NCBI RefSeq assembly: GCF_008831285.2
Contig: NC_045144.1
Location: forward strand, 24,631,716-24,695,715
Length of the DNA stretch: 64,000 nt
From: Nymphaea colorata
Taxonomy: Eukaryota > Streptophyta > Magnoliopsida > Nymphaeales > Nymphaeaceae
Reading direction: 5' to 3'
How positions within the stretch are numbered: position 1 is the stretch's first letter; each line of letters starts with the position of its first letter. The notes under the pieces were generated by a model that had not been told where the DNA came from, did not search any database, and worked only from the letters and a program-made list of their open reading frames with translations. Of this stretch, positions 12,268 to 25,517 are shown one piece after another. The position numbers and the translations under genes are program-made.

Positions 12268-14190
12268 TTGCTATACAAGTTCGTCGTATAAATGATGGAT
12301 GAAAATGGCCAATGCATTTGGGGTGGGGTTTCTTGCTTTAGTTTGAAAGCTGGGAATAAGGTCCAGCTGGGTCACCACGTAACATGTATATATTAAAATT
12401 ATATGTGCATGAATTCTGGTGATTTTGGCAACCATTCTAAACCTAAGCTCTGTTTTGAAAATCAGAAAATGGCATTTTCAAAATTAATCTATCCCATAAA
12501 CAAAAATCTGATTTTAAAAGAGTCTCATTCATGTGTAATTATGATGACGAGACCACCATAGCTTGGAAGGGAATTTGGAACATTCATCTATGTGATGGAT
12601 AGTTTTTAGCGATATATGTAAAAAGAGAAGATGAGTGCAGTATGAATGTTGTTCTATTCCATGAATGGGCAATGAATCAGACTCCATAGTCTCATCAAAT
12701 CAATTCCACCAAGAGTCGGATCTACTCAAGCTATGAGCGCAGTCTATCTTGTAAATGGGAAGGGCAATCAAATTGGGCTTATTTCAATATACAAATTTCT
12801 GAAATTTTCAGAAGTTTCTATGGGTTGAAAAACCAGCAATTAACAAAAATGCTTTATCTAGTTAGGCTCTAAAAGAAATCTCTTGATCCAAGTACAAGTA
12901 TTTTGGTCATGTTGACAGCCACAAAAGAAATCCAATTTTTACGAAGCCCATTTGGAAATAGGTACTTTCAAGATATTTTCACAATCAAAATCTATCAAAT
13001 CTACAGAAGCCAAGCATTCCAATCAAAACCAATCTTTCAAAATCCTTCGTCCTAAAAAACCTAGAAGAATCCAAAAATGTGATTTCCTACCCAACAGTGC
13101 ATTTCCTAAAACTCAATCCCTAAAAATTGGGTTTTAAAACAAATGAACCTAATTTTTGCCTACGTTCTAAGCAAAATGAGTTGAAATCAACTGGTCAAAA
13201 CGAATCTTGGAATTCCATGAATTCTCAAAAAATTTCAAAACCTAACTAAGCTCATGGACCTTACTCATAAATTTACTATACCAAGGTGAACCAATGTCTG
13301 TGGGATCTAACTAAATTGTCCATGGAGAGGAATACAATAAAGTATGAATGAACATATAGTCTATCTTATGGAGGCATGCATGCACTCACTTCCCAAATGC
13401 ATTCGCTCTCCTACGCCAAGGTTTTAGTGAGCAAAATTCCATAACTATGTCATATTATGAAAAAAACTTGGGCATCTCACTTATTTTGATGCAAAAACAC
13501 AAAATTTCCTAAATGGCTACAAAACTAGAATTTTCAAATGTATTTCATGATTAGGTTTTCCTCAAAAAAAAAACTGAAGTCAATTTTCAGTCCAAAATCT
13601 ACTCAAAATCAAGCAAATTTTCATGACCTTTATCAAAATTCCCAAATCAAAATTTCAATTTTTCAAAATCAAGAAAATTCCCTACATCTGAACTTGGACT
13701 TCTAATTTCCAATTTTCAAAGCTCATTCCGGGATCAAAACCAACCAAATAAAATCAAGTTTGTCAAAACTCACAAAACACCAATATATTCAAAAACTAGG
13801 ATCAAGTCTCAAAATCCCAAATCCAAAGATTTTTCCAAAAATTCTAAATCGGTCGAGTTCCAATTATTCCAAGCCCAAAATTTTGACCTCCAAGATCTGA
13901 TTATCTAGTCCAACTTTTGGTTACCCAATTTCTAGATTTTGAGTTCAAAACCAAATTCTGGTTCCAAGGCCCTCAAGGATTTTTTCAAACAAGTTTGAAA
14001 ACTCAGACTATCTTCAAAATTTTATAGTCTAGCCAACTTCCAAGGTTGAATACTCTATCCTAGTTTCAAAAACAACTAACTAAACTTCAATTATCTGAAT
14101 CCCCAATTTAATCAAATTCCAAACTCCTAATTTTCAAATTCAAAATTCCAAACTCCCAATTTTCGAATTCAATTATCCAATCCCTGCACA
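12268..14190. other. Long AT-rich, low-complexity stretch
   Basis: Dominated by CAAAATTTTC/TCAAAATC-type words, especially 13,450-14,170. No gene or element boundary seen. It may be very old decayed repeat. Confidence 0.5.
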
Positions 14191-15362
14191 TGCATGTGGG
14201 AAGCATGACTTGTCAAGCTTGAGGCAATCTAGACTTTGGATCGCTTACTCCTATCAATGCTGGCAGGAATTGTCGATCACCATCCTGATGGGCTTGTCTC
14301 TTTCTCCAGAAATCTACTTTTTTTTTAAAAAAAAAAAACTCATATTTTGCTACTTCGTGAGACTTCCCCCCTCTCGCAGGATGAGGCACGAAGACTAGGG
14401 AAACAATGGCAAACAACATTCTTTGATATAATTTATTATGCAATACCTAATTTGCAAGCAAGGTGCAGTTTCCATAGCAGATGAAGATGCTAGACTTGCT
14501 GTTAACGTCTCACCACAAATAAGGCAAGCCTCTTGTAATGAACACAAACCATGTGTCTCACATCACAATGTGACATCCTTGTAAAGTGAAAAGAAACATT
14601 AGAATCATGCTTTTCATGCTTATTTTCAAAGAACTCTTTTGTAAGCAAGGTCTTGCTTTCTTACTCATGAAACACATTAAACAACCACCAAGGCCGCGCC
14701 AGTTCCAGAGATTAAACCTTAGATTGCATGGTTGCAGCAACTCAAAACAATCATTGTGAAGAATTCAGGATGAGGCAAAACTGATGTACCATCCCTGGGA
14801 TGGAGAATTTTTTGCCTCTTTTTCTTCCTCTTCTCTAGGAAAAAGAACAAAAAAGGAAATAAGCACCATGCCTAGAACAAGTTAAGGTGTGACTGGCATC
14901 TATGCATGCCTGGACCGACACAGACTAATGATTATGCCTAGAACCACATGCATGCCTCTTTTTCTTTTTCTTGTTGAATATCCTACTCAAATTTCACATC
15001 TCAAATTTTTTTCTTCTTAGGTGAAAAATTGAATCCTACAAACGGCATTCCATATAGACAATAGCACATACTCTATTGAAGGAAATCAGAAGACATAGTG
15101 CAGGAGGATTAATTTAACAGTGATTTCGTAATTGGTCAAGGTAGAAAACTTAGTGCAAGATGATTAGCCTACACAATCCGTAGCATTGTCTTGATCTTGG
15201 TATAAGTCTGTCGTCAACTTCACCATTTTAGACATTTCAAGTCACTCCATTTTTCTGTCTTTGTATATCTCTCGCTTTAACCACTTGATGCCCACTATCA
15301 TTTTATATCTGATATTGACATTAATGCTGACCAAGGTCTCTTTATCAAATTAAAAAAGAAGC

Positions 15363-15364
<2 letters not shown>
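14191..15364. other. Unannotated sequence
   Basis: No gene recognised. A T-run next to an A-run at about 14,320-14,338 forms a small hairpin-capable tract. Overlapping short frames on both strands there are not credible genes. Confidence 0.4.
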
Positions 15365-15427
<63 letters not shown>

Positions 15428-15435
15428 ATATATAT
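15365..15435. repeat. Compound microsatellite (TA)n(TG)n
   Basis: About 25 TA repeats run directly into TG repeats and back to TA. The TA-to-TG transition recurs at 32.8 kb (AT then AC) and 36.97 kb (AT then GT). Confidence 0.97.
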
Positions 15436-15960
15436 TAGCTCTTTATCGTTTAGATCTTGAATTTTAATCAATCTTGATTCGATCTTAAGCAATAAGTTTG
15501 GATTTAGATCTCAAGAAATGTGTTGTTGGATTTCAGATAAACGATCATGGATCTCAGGTTAGGGATCTTGTACGTTAAATATCAAGTATTGGATTTCAGA
15601 TCTTAGACTGTAAACATGGGATCATAGATTTGGATCTTGAACCTTATATTATGGATTTTGGATTGTAGAGGTAGGATCCTAGGTCTTAGATCTTGGATTT
15701 CAGATTTTAGATACTAGCTTTTGGATCTCAAGCATTAGACTATGGATTTTGTATGTCAGATTTTGAATCTCAAATCTTAGATTATGGAAATTGAGCCATG
15801 ATTTAAAATAATGGATTTTGGATCCTGAATTTCCATAACACGATATAATCTTTGTGACATCTTTATTTCAAATTTAGAACAAGAATCCCTTAGATTCCGA
15901 TCTCAAGTCTCGGATTTAGATTTAGATATCCCTGCTAGGTCCATGTTCCACTTCAGGTCT
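15436..15960. repeat. Degenerate GATC-rich simple repeat
   Basis: About 500 bp built from loosely repeated words such as GGATTTTGGATC, AGATCTTAGA and GGATTTCAGAT. There is no fixed period, but the words are strongly over-represented. It looks like the remains of a short-unit satellite or a subterminal repeat tract of an element. Confidence 0.6.
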
Positions 15961-16182
15961 ACATGGCCTAGTTTTGAATGCATCATTGTAGATCTAGGGT
16001 CATCAATTTGCATTGATCCATGATGATCTGGATATGAATAAACTTCATATTAGTTTCTTATTATTCATCAGCCTATTTCTGAGATCTACTTAGATTTTTA
16101 AAATGTGCATGATTTCAAATTCATAGTATGTTTGCTTTTTTATGTTTTGGACGACATTTAGAGTTGAAAAATAAAACATTCT

Positions 16183-16270
16183 AGACTAGTCTTTGGTTTG
16201 ATTACCCTTCGTAAAGGTGCCAGGATTGGTCAAACCTCATACCAGCACAATGGGTCCCATCTCTTGGAAT
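16183..16270 (-). repeat. Motif H, copy A (covarying inverted arms)
   Basis: Core with inverted arms GGTTTGA (16,195-16,201) and TCAAACC (16,230-16,236), 42 bp overall, enclosing CCTT...AAAGG...CCAGG. After the second arm the plus strand reads TCATACCAGC. Four other copies exist at 19.3, 21.8, 25.3 and 28.2 kb. Orientation here is opposite to the 19.3 and 21.8 kb copies. It resembles a structured segment I associate with Tat/Ogre LTRs, but I cannot confirm that. Confidence 0.75.
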
Positions 16271-16274
16271 CTCA

Positions 16275-19200
16275 CGTAAAAAATGGAGGCAAGTATGGAT
16301 AATGATATCTCATTTATTACAGATTGCGTGTGAATTTTATGATAAAAATTTCACATGTAAACAATGTAGAATCAGATGGATGAGAATATGATGAGTTAGG
16401 ATGTCCAACCTTGAGGGGTCGTAATTTTATAGTGGAGAGATGCGCTCCGACCAACAAGGTGAAGAGGTGCAGAGTTGGCCCAATCATAAACAGGCACGAA
16501 CCTAAGCAATCAGAAGAAGAGTTTAGGGGTAGGCCAATGAGAATTTTTGAGTTTTTCTTTTATTCGCTTGAATGAAATTTAGTAAGAATGACTCCTAGAA
16601 AGGTGGAATGACAAACTGTTTTGAGGAAACGTGGCCTCGAGATTTACTCGTTTAGGAAAAATATTTTTGTGAAATCTTTATATTTTCTAAGTTTTATACT
16701 TTGGGCATTTATAATGGTTTAACAACAACTTCACTGCTTTGGAGATTTATCAAGGCAAAACTTGAAATTTGCATAGGTACTTACTAGATTTCAGAAGAAA
16801 AAAAATTAATGGGGTAATCATGAAGAGATTGGTGCACCTCTGGAAATGGATCAGTAACACCGCATTGATGATTATGGGCTCATTCTGAGCAGAAAGTACT
16901 TATAGACTTGATTAAAATGGTACATATAAAAGTTTGAAAGTAGTGAAGAACTTGTGGTTTTGATGGAAAGATAAGGGCAAAACTAGGAAATAGGCCAAGC
17001 ACACTCTACTTTTCAAGAGAGGAATATGAAAGTGGCTTGTAGGAATAAGCGTTGTTCATGAGGAAGCACAGACAAATTGCCAAGTGATGACTGTTGTCCA
17101 TCTGGAGCAAGATTAAGTTTAGTAAGGTGGAAGGCCTCATGGTGTTCCTGTAGGTTAGGAAATTTGCCAAGGAAGAAAGGGAAATTTTGACTGAATGCAT
17201 GCAGGATTATGATAGAGGGGTACTAGGGGACACATACGGTGAATGGGTGCACCTGAAGAAAAGGCCCAAACAGGTGGCCAAGCCTCAAAACTTGCCTAGA
17301 GAAGAATATCACTTTAATGCGCACAAGTAGCAATGTTGTAGTTCAAGACCTTGGCCAAGGGCCAGATAGAAAATTACACAAAGTGCACCACAACCCTTAG
17401 GAGAGTGTATCTCTGGGGATGTGATGGGACTAGGCATGCTCAATGAAGAGGCTTCCACCCTTGGCTAGGCTGTGAATGTTGCTTGCTAAAGTCGGATAAC
17501 TCCTTAATAGCAGAAAGTATGAACCTGTATACAGTAAGGATATTGACGGGCAAAATTTGAAATTAGTTACTACGGTTTTGAGATGGCTGCATAAAGGGTA
17601 AGAGTACGGCTTTTCTTAAAACCAAACTACATTTTGTACAAGGCACAGCCGCAAAAGCCATAAAGTGCCTAGAAAGAAGTAATATAGAAAAACATAGAAG
17701 ACTTACAGTCCCTACTCCTTTTTGAGGAGAAGGGTGAAAGAATGAACTATAAAAAGGCACTTCCCTCAACCCTTCCTACGTGCCCTTCTAAACTGCAACA
17801 ATTTAAGAAGCCCTTATCAAGACATGTACCAGCCAACATTTCATAGGAAGTCACAATTTGATAAGCATAGGGCCAAACCAACCCAATTATTAATGAGCAG
17901 GATAATGTGCCCGGCCATGACTCAGCCAGGCCCATCGGGCCCTTATGAGAATCCAGCCCGGCCTGATGCACAACCATGTGCACCCATGACGAAGTAGTGT
18001 GTAAAACCATATAAGCCAGGCGATTTTTGACAACTGACAACCATAGCAGACACTTAGGTTAACCTAGCTTAGTGAATAAGAGTAGAAAAACAGTGTCAAA
18101 ATACTAAATAAAACAAAACAAGAAGGTAGATCAAGCTCCTAATGGCAATTTACATATACCATCTAACACCCTAGTAAATAAACAAGAACTTTGCAGTCCA
18201 GATGCTATGGATATGTGATAAGAGGGAAAAAAAATAAACAGTAGATACAGTGTTCTGAACTAGGATCATGGGTATTCAATCCATTGGCTGCATTGACCCC
18301 CTCATTCCAAAATGATGCAATACTTCGTTAAGAAGCAATGTGGAAGATAGATCAATCTAATATCATATACTTTTAAGAATGTTTTGGTTTTATACACAAA
18401 TGAAGGTAGCAAATAAGTAAAATAACCAATTATATATTATCAAAACAATGTATATGAATATATATGTTCATTAACTAAAATCATAGGAAATAGCATACAT
18501 AAACAAATTACATTCTTAATTATTTTTGCTCTTATCAAATTCGAAACTTATAAATTAAGAATGTCATCTGTAGATTTTGGATAGCAACATCTAATCAATC
18601 AATTTTAGGTTTGGCCCCCAACAAATATTGTTCAAGTGTCAAACTTGCATGAGGTTGGCTGCCCCTTTGCATCCACCTCATCAAAACTAGACAAAAAAGA
18701 GTTAAACTTTCACCTTGTTTGAATATTAATTAATTTGTTTCGTTGGAAGAAGGTAAGAACTCGAGATCCTTATACGCAAACTAGCTATTAACATGGTCAT
18801 AAAAATTGTTTTAGACATGAATAATGGATATTGTATGCATTTCTCTTTGCATGAAAAGCAATTGCTATATAGATAGCAATCATTCATGAATCCTATGCTT
18901 ACTAAGTAACGATCACACATTTCAACTAATATGTAGGCATGTTAAACAAAGCTTCTTCACCAGGACAATGCCGAGTGTCCAACTCATTTCCAAATTCGAC
19001 AGTGTTTAGCTTATACAACTGCTTATATTGAAAAGTCAAGCTACGCTTGAATAGATGGACCAGGCATATTAGATATCCAACTAAAGGCAACCATTGAGAT
19101 ACCTAACTCTTACTCTTTTTTTGCTCTATAGTACAATATTTTCTAGGTGCATACAGTATGCATGGGCATGTTATACATGCCCTTCCCTAACAACATGCAT

Positions 19201-19320
19201 CTACTGGCCAGTGAAAGAGAAGAAAAATGCCATATAATTTTTTTATTTCACTTATATGTTTCCACATAAATTTGGATCACTCCACGTGTTGATCGTCTAG
19301 TTTTTTACTCAACTTCATTT
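16275..19320. other. Unannotated 3-kb stretch
   Basis: Flanked by two outward-facing copies of motif H (16.2 and 19.35 kb). No protein similarity recognised. Around 17,900-17,960 there is a GGCCC-rich patch (GCCCGGCC, CAGGCCCATCGGGCCC) reminiscent of hAT subterminal sequence. Frames of 64-97 codons on the minus strand (17,006-18,920) match nothing known. Confidence 0.4.
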
Positions 19321-19324
19321 GAAG

Positions 19325-19405
19325 GAGAGGGAACTCAACCCATCGGTACAGGGTTTGACTGTTCCTAATGCCTTTGTCAGGGATAATCAAGCCGAAAGCT
19401 AGACT
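19325..19405 (+). repeat. Motif H, copy B
   Basis: Arms GGTTTGA (19,352-19,358) and TCAAGCC (19,387-19,393), again 42 bp overall. One pair is a T/G wobble in this orientation. It is preceded by CATCGGTACAG, the counterpart of CGTCGGTACGAG in copy C. Confidence 0.75.
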
Positions 19406-21787
19406 TTTACCCTCCATTTCTGATTGCTATGTTGATCCTAAATATAATAGAAGAATGAAGCAATGTGTTTCTTAGTTTTATGAAAGTAAAGCCTTAATGC
19501 AAATCGAAACTTTAGGAGTTTTGATTGAGATATCGTTGATCAATCTTACTGTCATCATAAGTCATGCAACAATTTAACCTACCATATATGATACATGCTC
19601 ACTTAAAGATTAATGGCTAGAATTGTGTTCCTAAGGATTAAAGTTGAAGAGCTAGGTCTAGATCATAGGTTTGGGCTAAGCCATAAGAGTTTTGTTTTGT
19701 TGATGCTTGATTTTGAGTTGAATCGATTTTAGATTGGAAGCTAAGTTCTAACTTTGTGCTATAAGGTTTGGATGACTAAAGTTTTGGGCTTAGGACTTAT
19801 AAAAATTGATCATTTTTAATCAGCTTCCATTAAACTAGCTTTAGATGTTAGGTTTTGGGTTTGATATATTGGATAGTAATGCTGGTTCTAGTTAAAGTCT
19901 TAGGTCCTATGATTTTGATGCTTTTAGTATTATGTTCTGATGTGATGATTTTATTAAGCTATCTAGGATTGTGGGTATTTTCATAAAATTTTGAGTTAGA
20001 CTGTATGTTGGTTTATATTTTAATGACCTAAAATTTGTCTGATTTTAAAGTCTTGTGATTAGAAATTTGATCTTTGGTTTCTCCTAGTTCAAGGACTTTG
20101 GTTGACTAAGAGTTTTGGTCTAGGTTGAAGATTTTGATTTGATTAAGCATTTGGTTTTCCTGAGTCTTAGTATCGTTTAGATCCTTGAGGTTTTTTTCTG
20201 AAAAAACTTCTTCTGAAATAACTGTGTTTTTGGGAATTTTTTTTTTAAACATTGATGCAATTTAAAAATAATGTGCCTAATTAGAGGTAAAGAAAAATTA
20301 CGTTGTTCTTACAACAAAGGTAGTACTTAGGTTGTAATACTAAATAAGTATTTAAATTCTAATCAGAGGTGAAGTGTGTTCTTTGATGGATTATATAGAC
20401 TTAATTCAAAACTCATTGCATGCCCAATCTGGGTGGTCCTCATCTAGCTTTAAGAAATTAGTTCTTCCCTAATCCAAGACTATTACCACGGATTAGGGGC
20501 TTAAGTACCTTCTAAACTTCATTGGGGATGGTGTTGCATGTACGTTAAGCAAATCATTGCTGAAATTAAAGTAAATGTGAGGCAAAAGAACCTTCAACAT
20601 TGTTCAGTTAAGCAGACAGATTAATGATGGAGAGGCACAACTAACCCTTTGGTACCTAATTGACAAGGAAACTATTGTAATTGAGCTTAGTTAATGCTTG
20701 AAAAAAATATTATTTGTTCCCTAAATCAATATATTGGTGCCATGGTTGAGGGTGTAATCATCTTTAAATTTCAATTGAGCGTAGTGTATGAAAATGTGAT
20801 TAATTGAGGGAAGTTAAAAGCCAAAATGAAACTACATGAAATTATAAAAGCATAATTAACAGCTAGGTTTGAGAGAGAGAGAGGAGCATATCTAAATCCT
20901 TAAATACCTAATCAACAAGGAAATCAAATGCATGCATGTTTACTTGAGGTTTTAAGAGATAATCTTGTCTATTCTTTGAACCAACGTTAGTACTGCAGTT
21001 ATTAGACTGATCATCCTTAAATCTAAATTAGGCACGGTGTATTCAAATGTCCTTGATTAAGTAAATTCAAGGCATAGCCCAGCCTGAGATGGCCATGCAC
21101 GATCTTGCTGGCCAGTGCACGGTCTAGTGGTTCCACAAGTGGCCACTCCGAGTCTATTTTTAAAATTTTTTATTTTTTTATTTCAATTGCAAAAAAAAAA
21201 ACAGAGGGAAACCAAGGGTATTTGGGTAAAACTCTAAGGTTGGAGAAGAAGAAGAAGAGAGAAATGGAGAGAAAGCTAGAGAAAAACTCTAATTTTTAAA
21301 TGAGAAATACTAGAGTTTTCCATGGGTTAGCTTATGCCCAACAGAGAAGTTGTAGGAGTATTTATAGGGAGTTTTGGAGCCAAAACTCAAAATTTAAATT
21401 TTTTTAATTTAATAATATTTTCATGAAAATTTCAAGTATCTTTGAATGATTTTTATTTTTTTTTTAAATTGCATTTGACCAAGTGGGATTGCCCATTAGC
21501 CTTGCAAATACCCCTTTGGGATGTGGCAAGGGCTAATACCCAACCAACAAGCCGAAAATCACCCCCAACGGGCAGTTTTTAGCTAAAAAGAGTGTTTGTG
21601 CAACACACAGGCCCTGGCTCGGCACGTTTGCATGTGCGCGACATTGCCATTGCACTGGCAGGACCCTACCACACTGGGTTCAAATGGGGAAAGGTGAAAT
21701 GCCCAGATTTCACCTCCTTAGCCTCCAAAGGGTCCTTTCATAAAAAAAAAGTACAAAAAATTTAGTTTTGTTTTGAAATAGGAAAGA
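19406..21787. other. Unannotated sequence with a T/G-rich degenerate tract
   Basis: From 19,600 to 20,220 the plus strand is rich in loosely repeated words such as TTTTGGGTTTGAT, AGGTTTTGAT and GATTTTGAG, without a fixed period. The rest shows no gene. A purine-rich stretch GAAGAAGAAGAAGAGAG is at about 21,246. Confidence 0.45.
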
Positions 21788-23180
21788 AAAGGGACTCGCC
21801 CGTCGGTACGAGGATTGACCGTTCCCGGCGCCTTTACCAGGGTTAATCAATCCAAGGGCTATATTCATCATTGATGCATTTCATTTTAACTTAAACATCC
21901 TTTTGATTCTATATGCGGTATAGAAAATATTAAAAGTTTGATGTTTCAAATTTTTGGAAAGACACTTGAAGGGTTGCTTGAAAATGTGAAATGTTTTAAG
22001 GAAAAAGTGGAATTAGTAAGTATCATTTGAAAAGCTTGTGAAATCATTTTGAAGTCACTTTAGTGTTCTCTTAAGACTTTAAGTAGGTTTGAGATTTTGC
22101 TCTAATTCGGTTACCACCTAGTTAGAGCTCCATCCCATCTTGCTTAAGTTCTTTTGGAGAGATGCTTGTGATCGTAAGTGAAATAAAGTGGGTGAGAATG
22201 CATGGATGCATTTATCCTATATGAATGTAAAACATTCATACCACAACATTCATCTAAAGTCATTCCTACCACAACATACATCTAAGGTTTTTGTTGTTGT
22301 ATATAAGAAGGAAAATCTTTTGAAAGGGATTGAGATTGTAGACCATCAAGCATGACTCCAATGTTGGGTCATTACTTGGTTTGTGGTCTTAAAGAAATTG
22401 GTAATTAAAAATATCATGAGAGGAGAATGCTAAAAAGAATACAAGAGATAAAACACTCTTATGAAAAAAAAAGAGAGACATAGAGAAAGACATGCATACA
22501 TGTGTACATACCATCACATATACACATATATGAAAGCTTAAGAGAAAAAGTTGTATTCATTTGAAGAGAAAGAGAGATTTTAGAAGAAAAGAAAAATATC
22601 ATACATATATATGAGTACGAAAAATTTTATAAGAGAAGATATTTGTCTTGAATAGAGGAATACATATTTGAAAAAGAGGAAATAGAGTACATGTACATAC
22701 GTATTCATGCACATATGAAAATTTTATAAAATGGAAAGTGAAAACATAGAGAGAGAAAGATGGGGGTCATCATGTTGGTATAGATGTATATAACATGTGT
22801 ATACATCCATACCTTCACAAGATTAGAAATCAAGGAATAACTTAAAATTACCAACTTCAAGTTTAATGTGGGCCGGAGGGGAGCTTGGACTCATGCAAGA
22901 GTCTAAGCTAAGTCCCTAAGGCCATGTTAGAAGGTTTCTTTTGAAAATGTTTTGGAAAATATGATTTATATAAGCATTGAATGTTATTATTTAGTTTGTT
23001 TTAAGGGATATATTTCTTCCACCGTTTGGTATGGAAGAAAACAAGCAACATAACGAGACACTCGTTAGGGTTCCTAATAGGATGATTAAGAAGGAAACTA
23101 GCGCAAAATGACATGCAAATGCATATTAACATGTACATTTTCGTGAGGGTTTATCTCGGGTTGGACAAGTCCCAACCTCA
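21788..23180 (+). repeat. LTR-like repeat with motif H copy C, plus orientation
   Basis: Starts with motif H (GGGACTCGCCCGTCGGTACG; arms GGATTGA 21,812-21,818 and TCAATCC 21,847-21,853). It continues ~1.4 kb. The whole segment aligns in reverse complement, in the same order, with 26,720-28,322. Shared landmarks include CTCTAATTCGGT (22,111 versus 27,950 reversed), a CATCAAGCATGA block (22,350 versus 27,685), CTCATGCAAGAG (22,893 versus 26,975) and GGTTGGACAA (23,159 versus 26,745). No coding capacity. Most likely an LTR or part of one, but no TG/CA boundary or PBS was found. Confidence 0.7.
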
Positions 23181-23329
23181 AAAATTAATATGAAAATAGA
23201 GAGTCTCTAAAACACACTCTCATTCCCACTATACATTCACATATAAGTAGAAAATCAAGCAATTATGCATGGATAATATATAGACAACATTCAGGAAGGA
23301 AAGAGAGAAAGGATGATGGAAAGAGCAAG

Positions 23330-23669
23330 TTCAATTAGGAGGGAGGACATGATGTAACTATGAAATGATATACCACCTCATCTTTTCATGTCCCCGGTGC
23401 ACTTGAGTATAGCCTCTTGACTCTAAATAGAGATTGAGAGTTATCTCCTTTGGCCATGGGGAAATAAGGAAGAGAGGAAAATAAGGGGAAGCAAGAAAAA
23501 CAACAAGAATGTACTCATGAAAAGAAAGAACATGATTAAAATGAAAGATCCTTCATCTTTTCATGCTCCNNNNNNNNNNNNNNNNNNNNNNNNNNNNNNN
23601 NNNNNNNNNNNNNNNNNNNNNNNNNNNNNNNNNNNNNNNNNNNNNNNNNNNNNNNNNNNNNNNNNNNNN
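23330..23669. other. Assembly gap preceded by a local repeat
   Basis: N's occupy 23,571-23,669 by my count. Just before the gap CTTCATCTTTTCATGCTCC repeats the block CCTCATCTTTTCATGTCCCC at about 23,373. The gap therefore probably lies in a local tandem repeat that the assembler could not close. Confidence 0.9.
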
Positions 23670-25317
23670 ACTAGGCCAAGACACTAGTAACTAATGGGCA
23701 TCCAAACTGATATGCATGACTTCACACACCAGTTTTGTTGGAACCTGCCCCTTGTTCTAGCTGTGGTTGTGGCGGTTCCAGCAGCTTAGATCCAACTGAA
23801 GAATAGGATTCGATGGCCGTCGAATGACAGCTTTCTCCGAATCTCTTTTCCACTACAAATGTTGAATGAGGGCTGTCGGTGGTTAGAGATGTCTCGATCA
23901 AACTCAGGGTTCAGCCTTAAGATTCCGATGTAGAACTGCCCCGTGGAAAGGATAGAACCGCGCCGTCCCTAAGCAGCTTCTTCCTTCACCCGATCTAGGA
24001 TCTACAACTAGTTTTGCCATTTTAAAACCCATGGACCATGCAAGATGGGCCAGATCTGTGCCTTAGGGCTAGTTCATTCAGATCTATAGAACAACCTTCA
24101 AATGGAAGTACCAAGGGGAGAACGGGTACTTGCCTATCTTCAAAGGATGCCGGTCATCGATGCTACATAGGAAGAAATCACCCAAGTGTTGAACATCATT
24201 CTCCTATGCAGCCTTCCCATAGATCAATCCCAGCCTCTAAACGTCCTTGTGGTTAGGACGAATGCACCGTGGATTGAATAATACCTTGCTGGTTGGGATA
24301 CATAGGTGGTATGAAGAACCATTGAAGGAGGTCGCTGGTAGCCCCTTCACGAGATCTACAACCTTGAATCCACTCGGCTATGGAAGAAAGGACTTTAATA
24401 GAGAGAAGATGAAGAGAAAGAGGAAGCCCATGGGTGAAACAAGAGCTCCGACCACGCCGGTTGGGGTTGGAGAAGAGCTCTGGCCACCGTCGGTTGAGAA
24501 CAAGTGGAGAAGACAATCCCCACGTGGAGAAGGAGAGTGAAAACGATACTCAATTCTTCATTGGCATAAAATGTGTTTAGGGTTTCCCCTTTGTACAAGA
24601 CTTATATACATCAAAAGTGTCTCGTTCTAAAGCTCTAACCTGAGATGAGACAAATGCAAAACGATTCTAAGTGTCTCAAACTGAGACGTTACAAAAGCAA
24701 CTAAAACAAAGTGCTAAAGCAAATCAAACATGGGCGCGGATGTTGATCCATTTGCGACCCTCCAAAAGATCTCAGACTTGTGAATCCAAGGGGTAACTTA
24801 CCTAGGTTCGCCCTAGGCTGCTCTGTTGTTTTGGTAAACGTTTCGACATCCGCTTTGATCTGGCCTAAACCGAGTTGTGGTCCACTATTCTGATCTTCAA
24901 TCTCCACGGAACTCAGCTCCAGCCAGACTCTCTCCTTTCAGCCTTTGCTGCTCCACCTCACCTCCCACTGCAGCACATGAGTGTTGCCTAAAGGGAATCC
25001 AAGAGTTGGTCCTTCAACCTCGCCTAGGTGCCTTGTGGTGCCACCCACTCGCGTGCGCTTGACCCGACACGCGTGGGCGCCGTGGTCGACACCTTCGCAT
25101 GGTTAGCTGCCCTGCTGCCCAGCAATGGCCCCTATCTCGCCTTCAGCCACACTGCTGGCTGGCCTCGGCATGGTTAACTTGAAAACTCTCCAATCTCCAA
25201 ATTCATTTTCAAAACAAGTTCAAGTCACTTATTCAAAATGAATTTTGGTTCTGGAATCCAAAATCTCAATGCACAAGCATATAGGATTTGCATCAATAAC
25301 TCGTGCATGATGCAAGT
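23670..25317 (-). other. Higher-GC block, possible solo LTR on the minus strand
   Basis: On the minus strand TATATAAG (24,601-24,608) is followed within ~60 bp by GGGGAAACCCTAAACAC and a pyrimidine-rich leader, the look of a U3/R boundary in a plant LTR. No second copy, PBS or polypurine tract was seen, so this is only a suggestion. Frames of 60-97 codons on both strands resemble no known protein. Confidence 0.3.
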
Positions 25318-25402
25318 GATCCTTCGTCCTTGGTCCAATTACCCCTGTTAAAGGTGGCAGGAATGGTTGGACCTCGTACCGACGGGCGGATCCCTTTCTC
25401 TT
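25318..25402 (-). repeat. Motif H, copy D
   Basis: Arms GGTCCAA (25,332-25,338) and TTGGACC (25,367-25,373), 42 bp overall. Four arm positions differ from copy C on both sides in a pairing-preserving way. An inner pair CCTG/CAGG and an outer pair GATCC/GGATC (25,318-25,322 and 25,388-25,392) are also present. Followed by GACGGGCGGATCCC. Confidence 0.78.
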
Positions 25403-25517
25403 GAAATATTTTCTTCAAAACCTCAATTTTTAAAGAACTTTGCTGATTCGCATTTCGACCCCCTTTGAGAAAGGGGTGGGGTGCGAACAGTACTCGGCTT
25501 ATTGCTCACCCTTTTGT

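Noticed and set aside
17747-18040. 97-codon minus-strand frame
   Set aside because: No recognisable domain. It covers a GGCCC-rich patch that looks like MITE sequence and not coding DNA.
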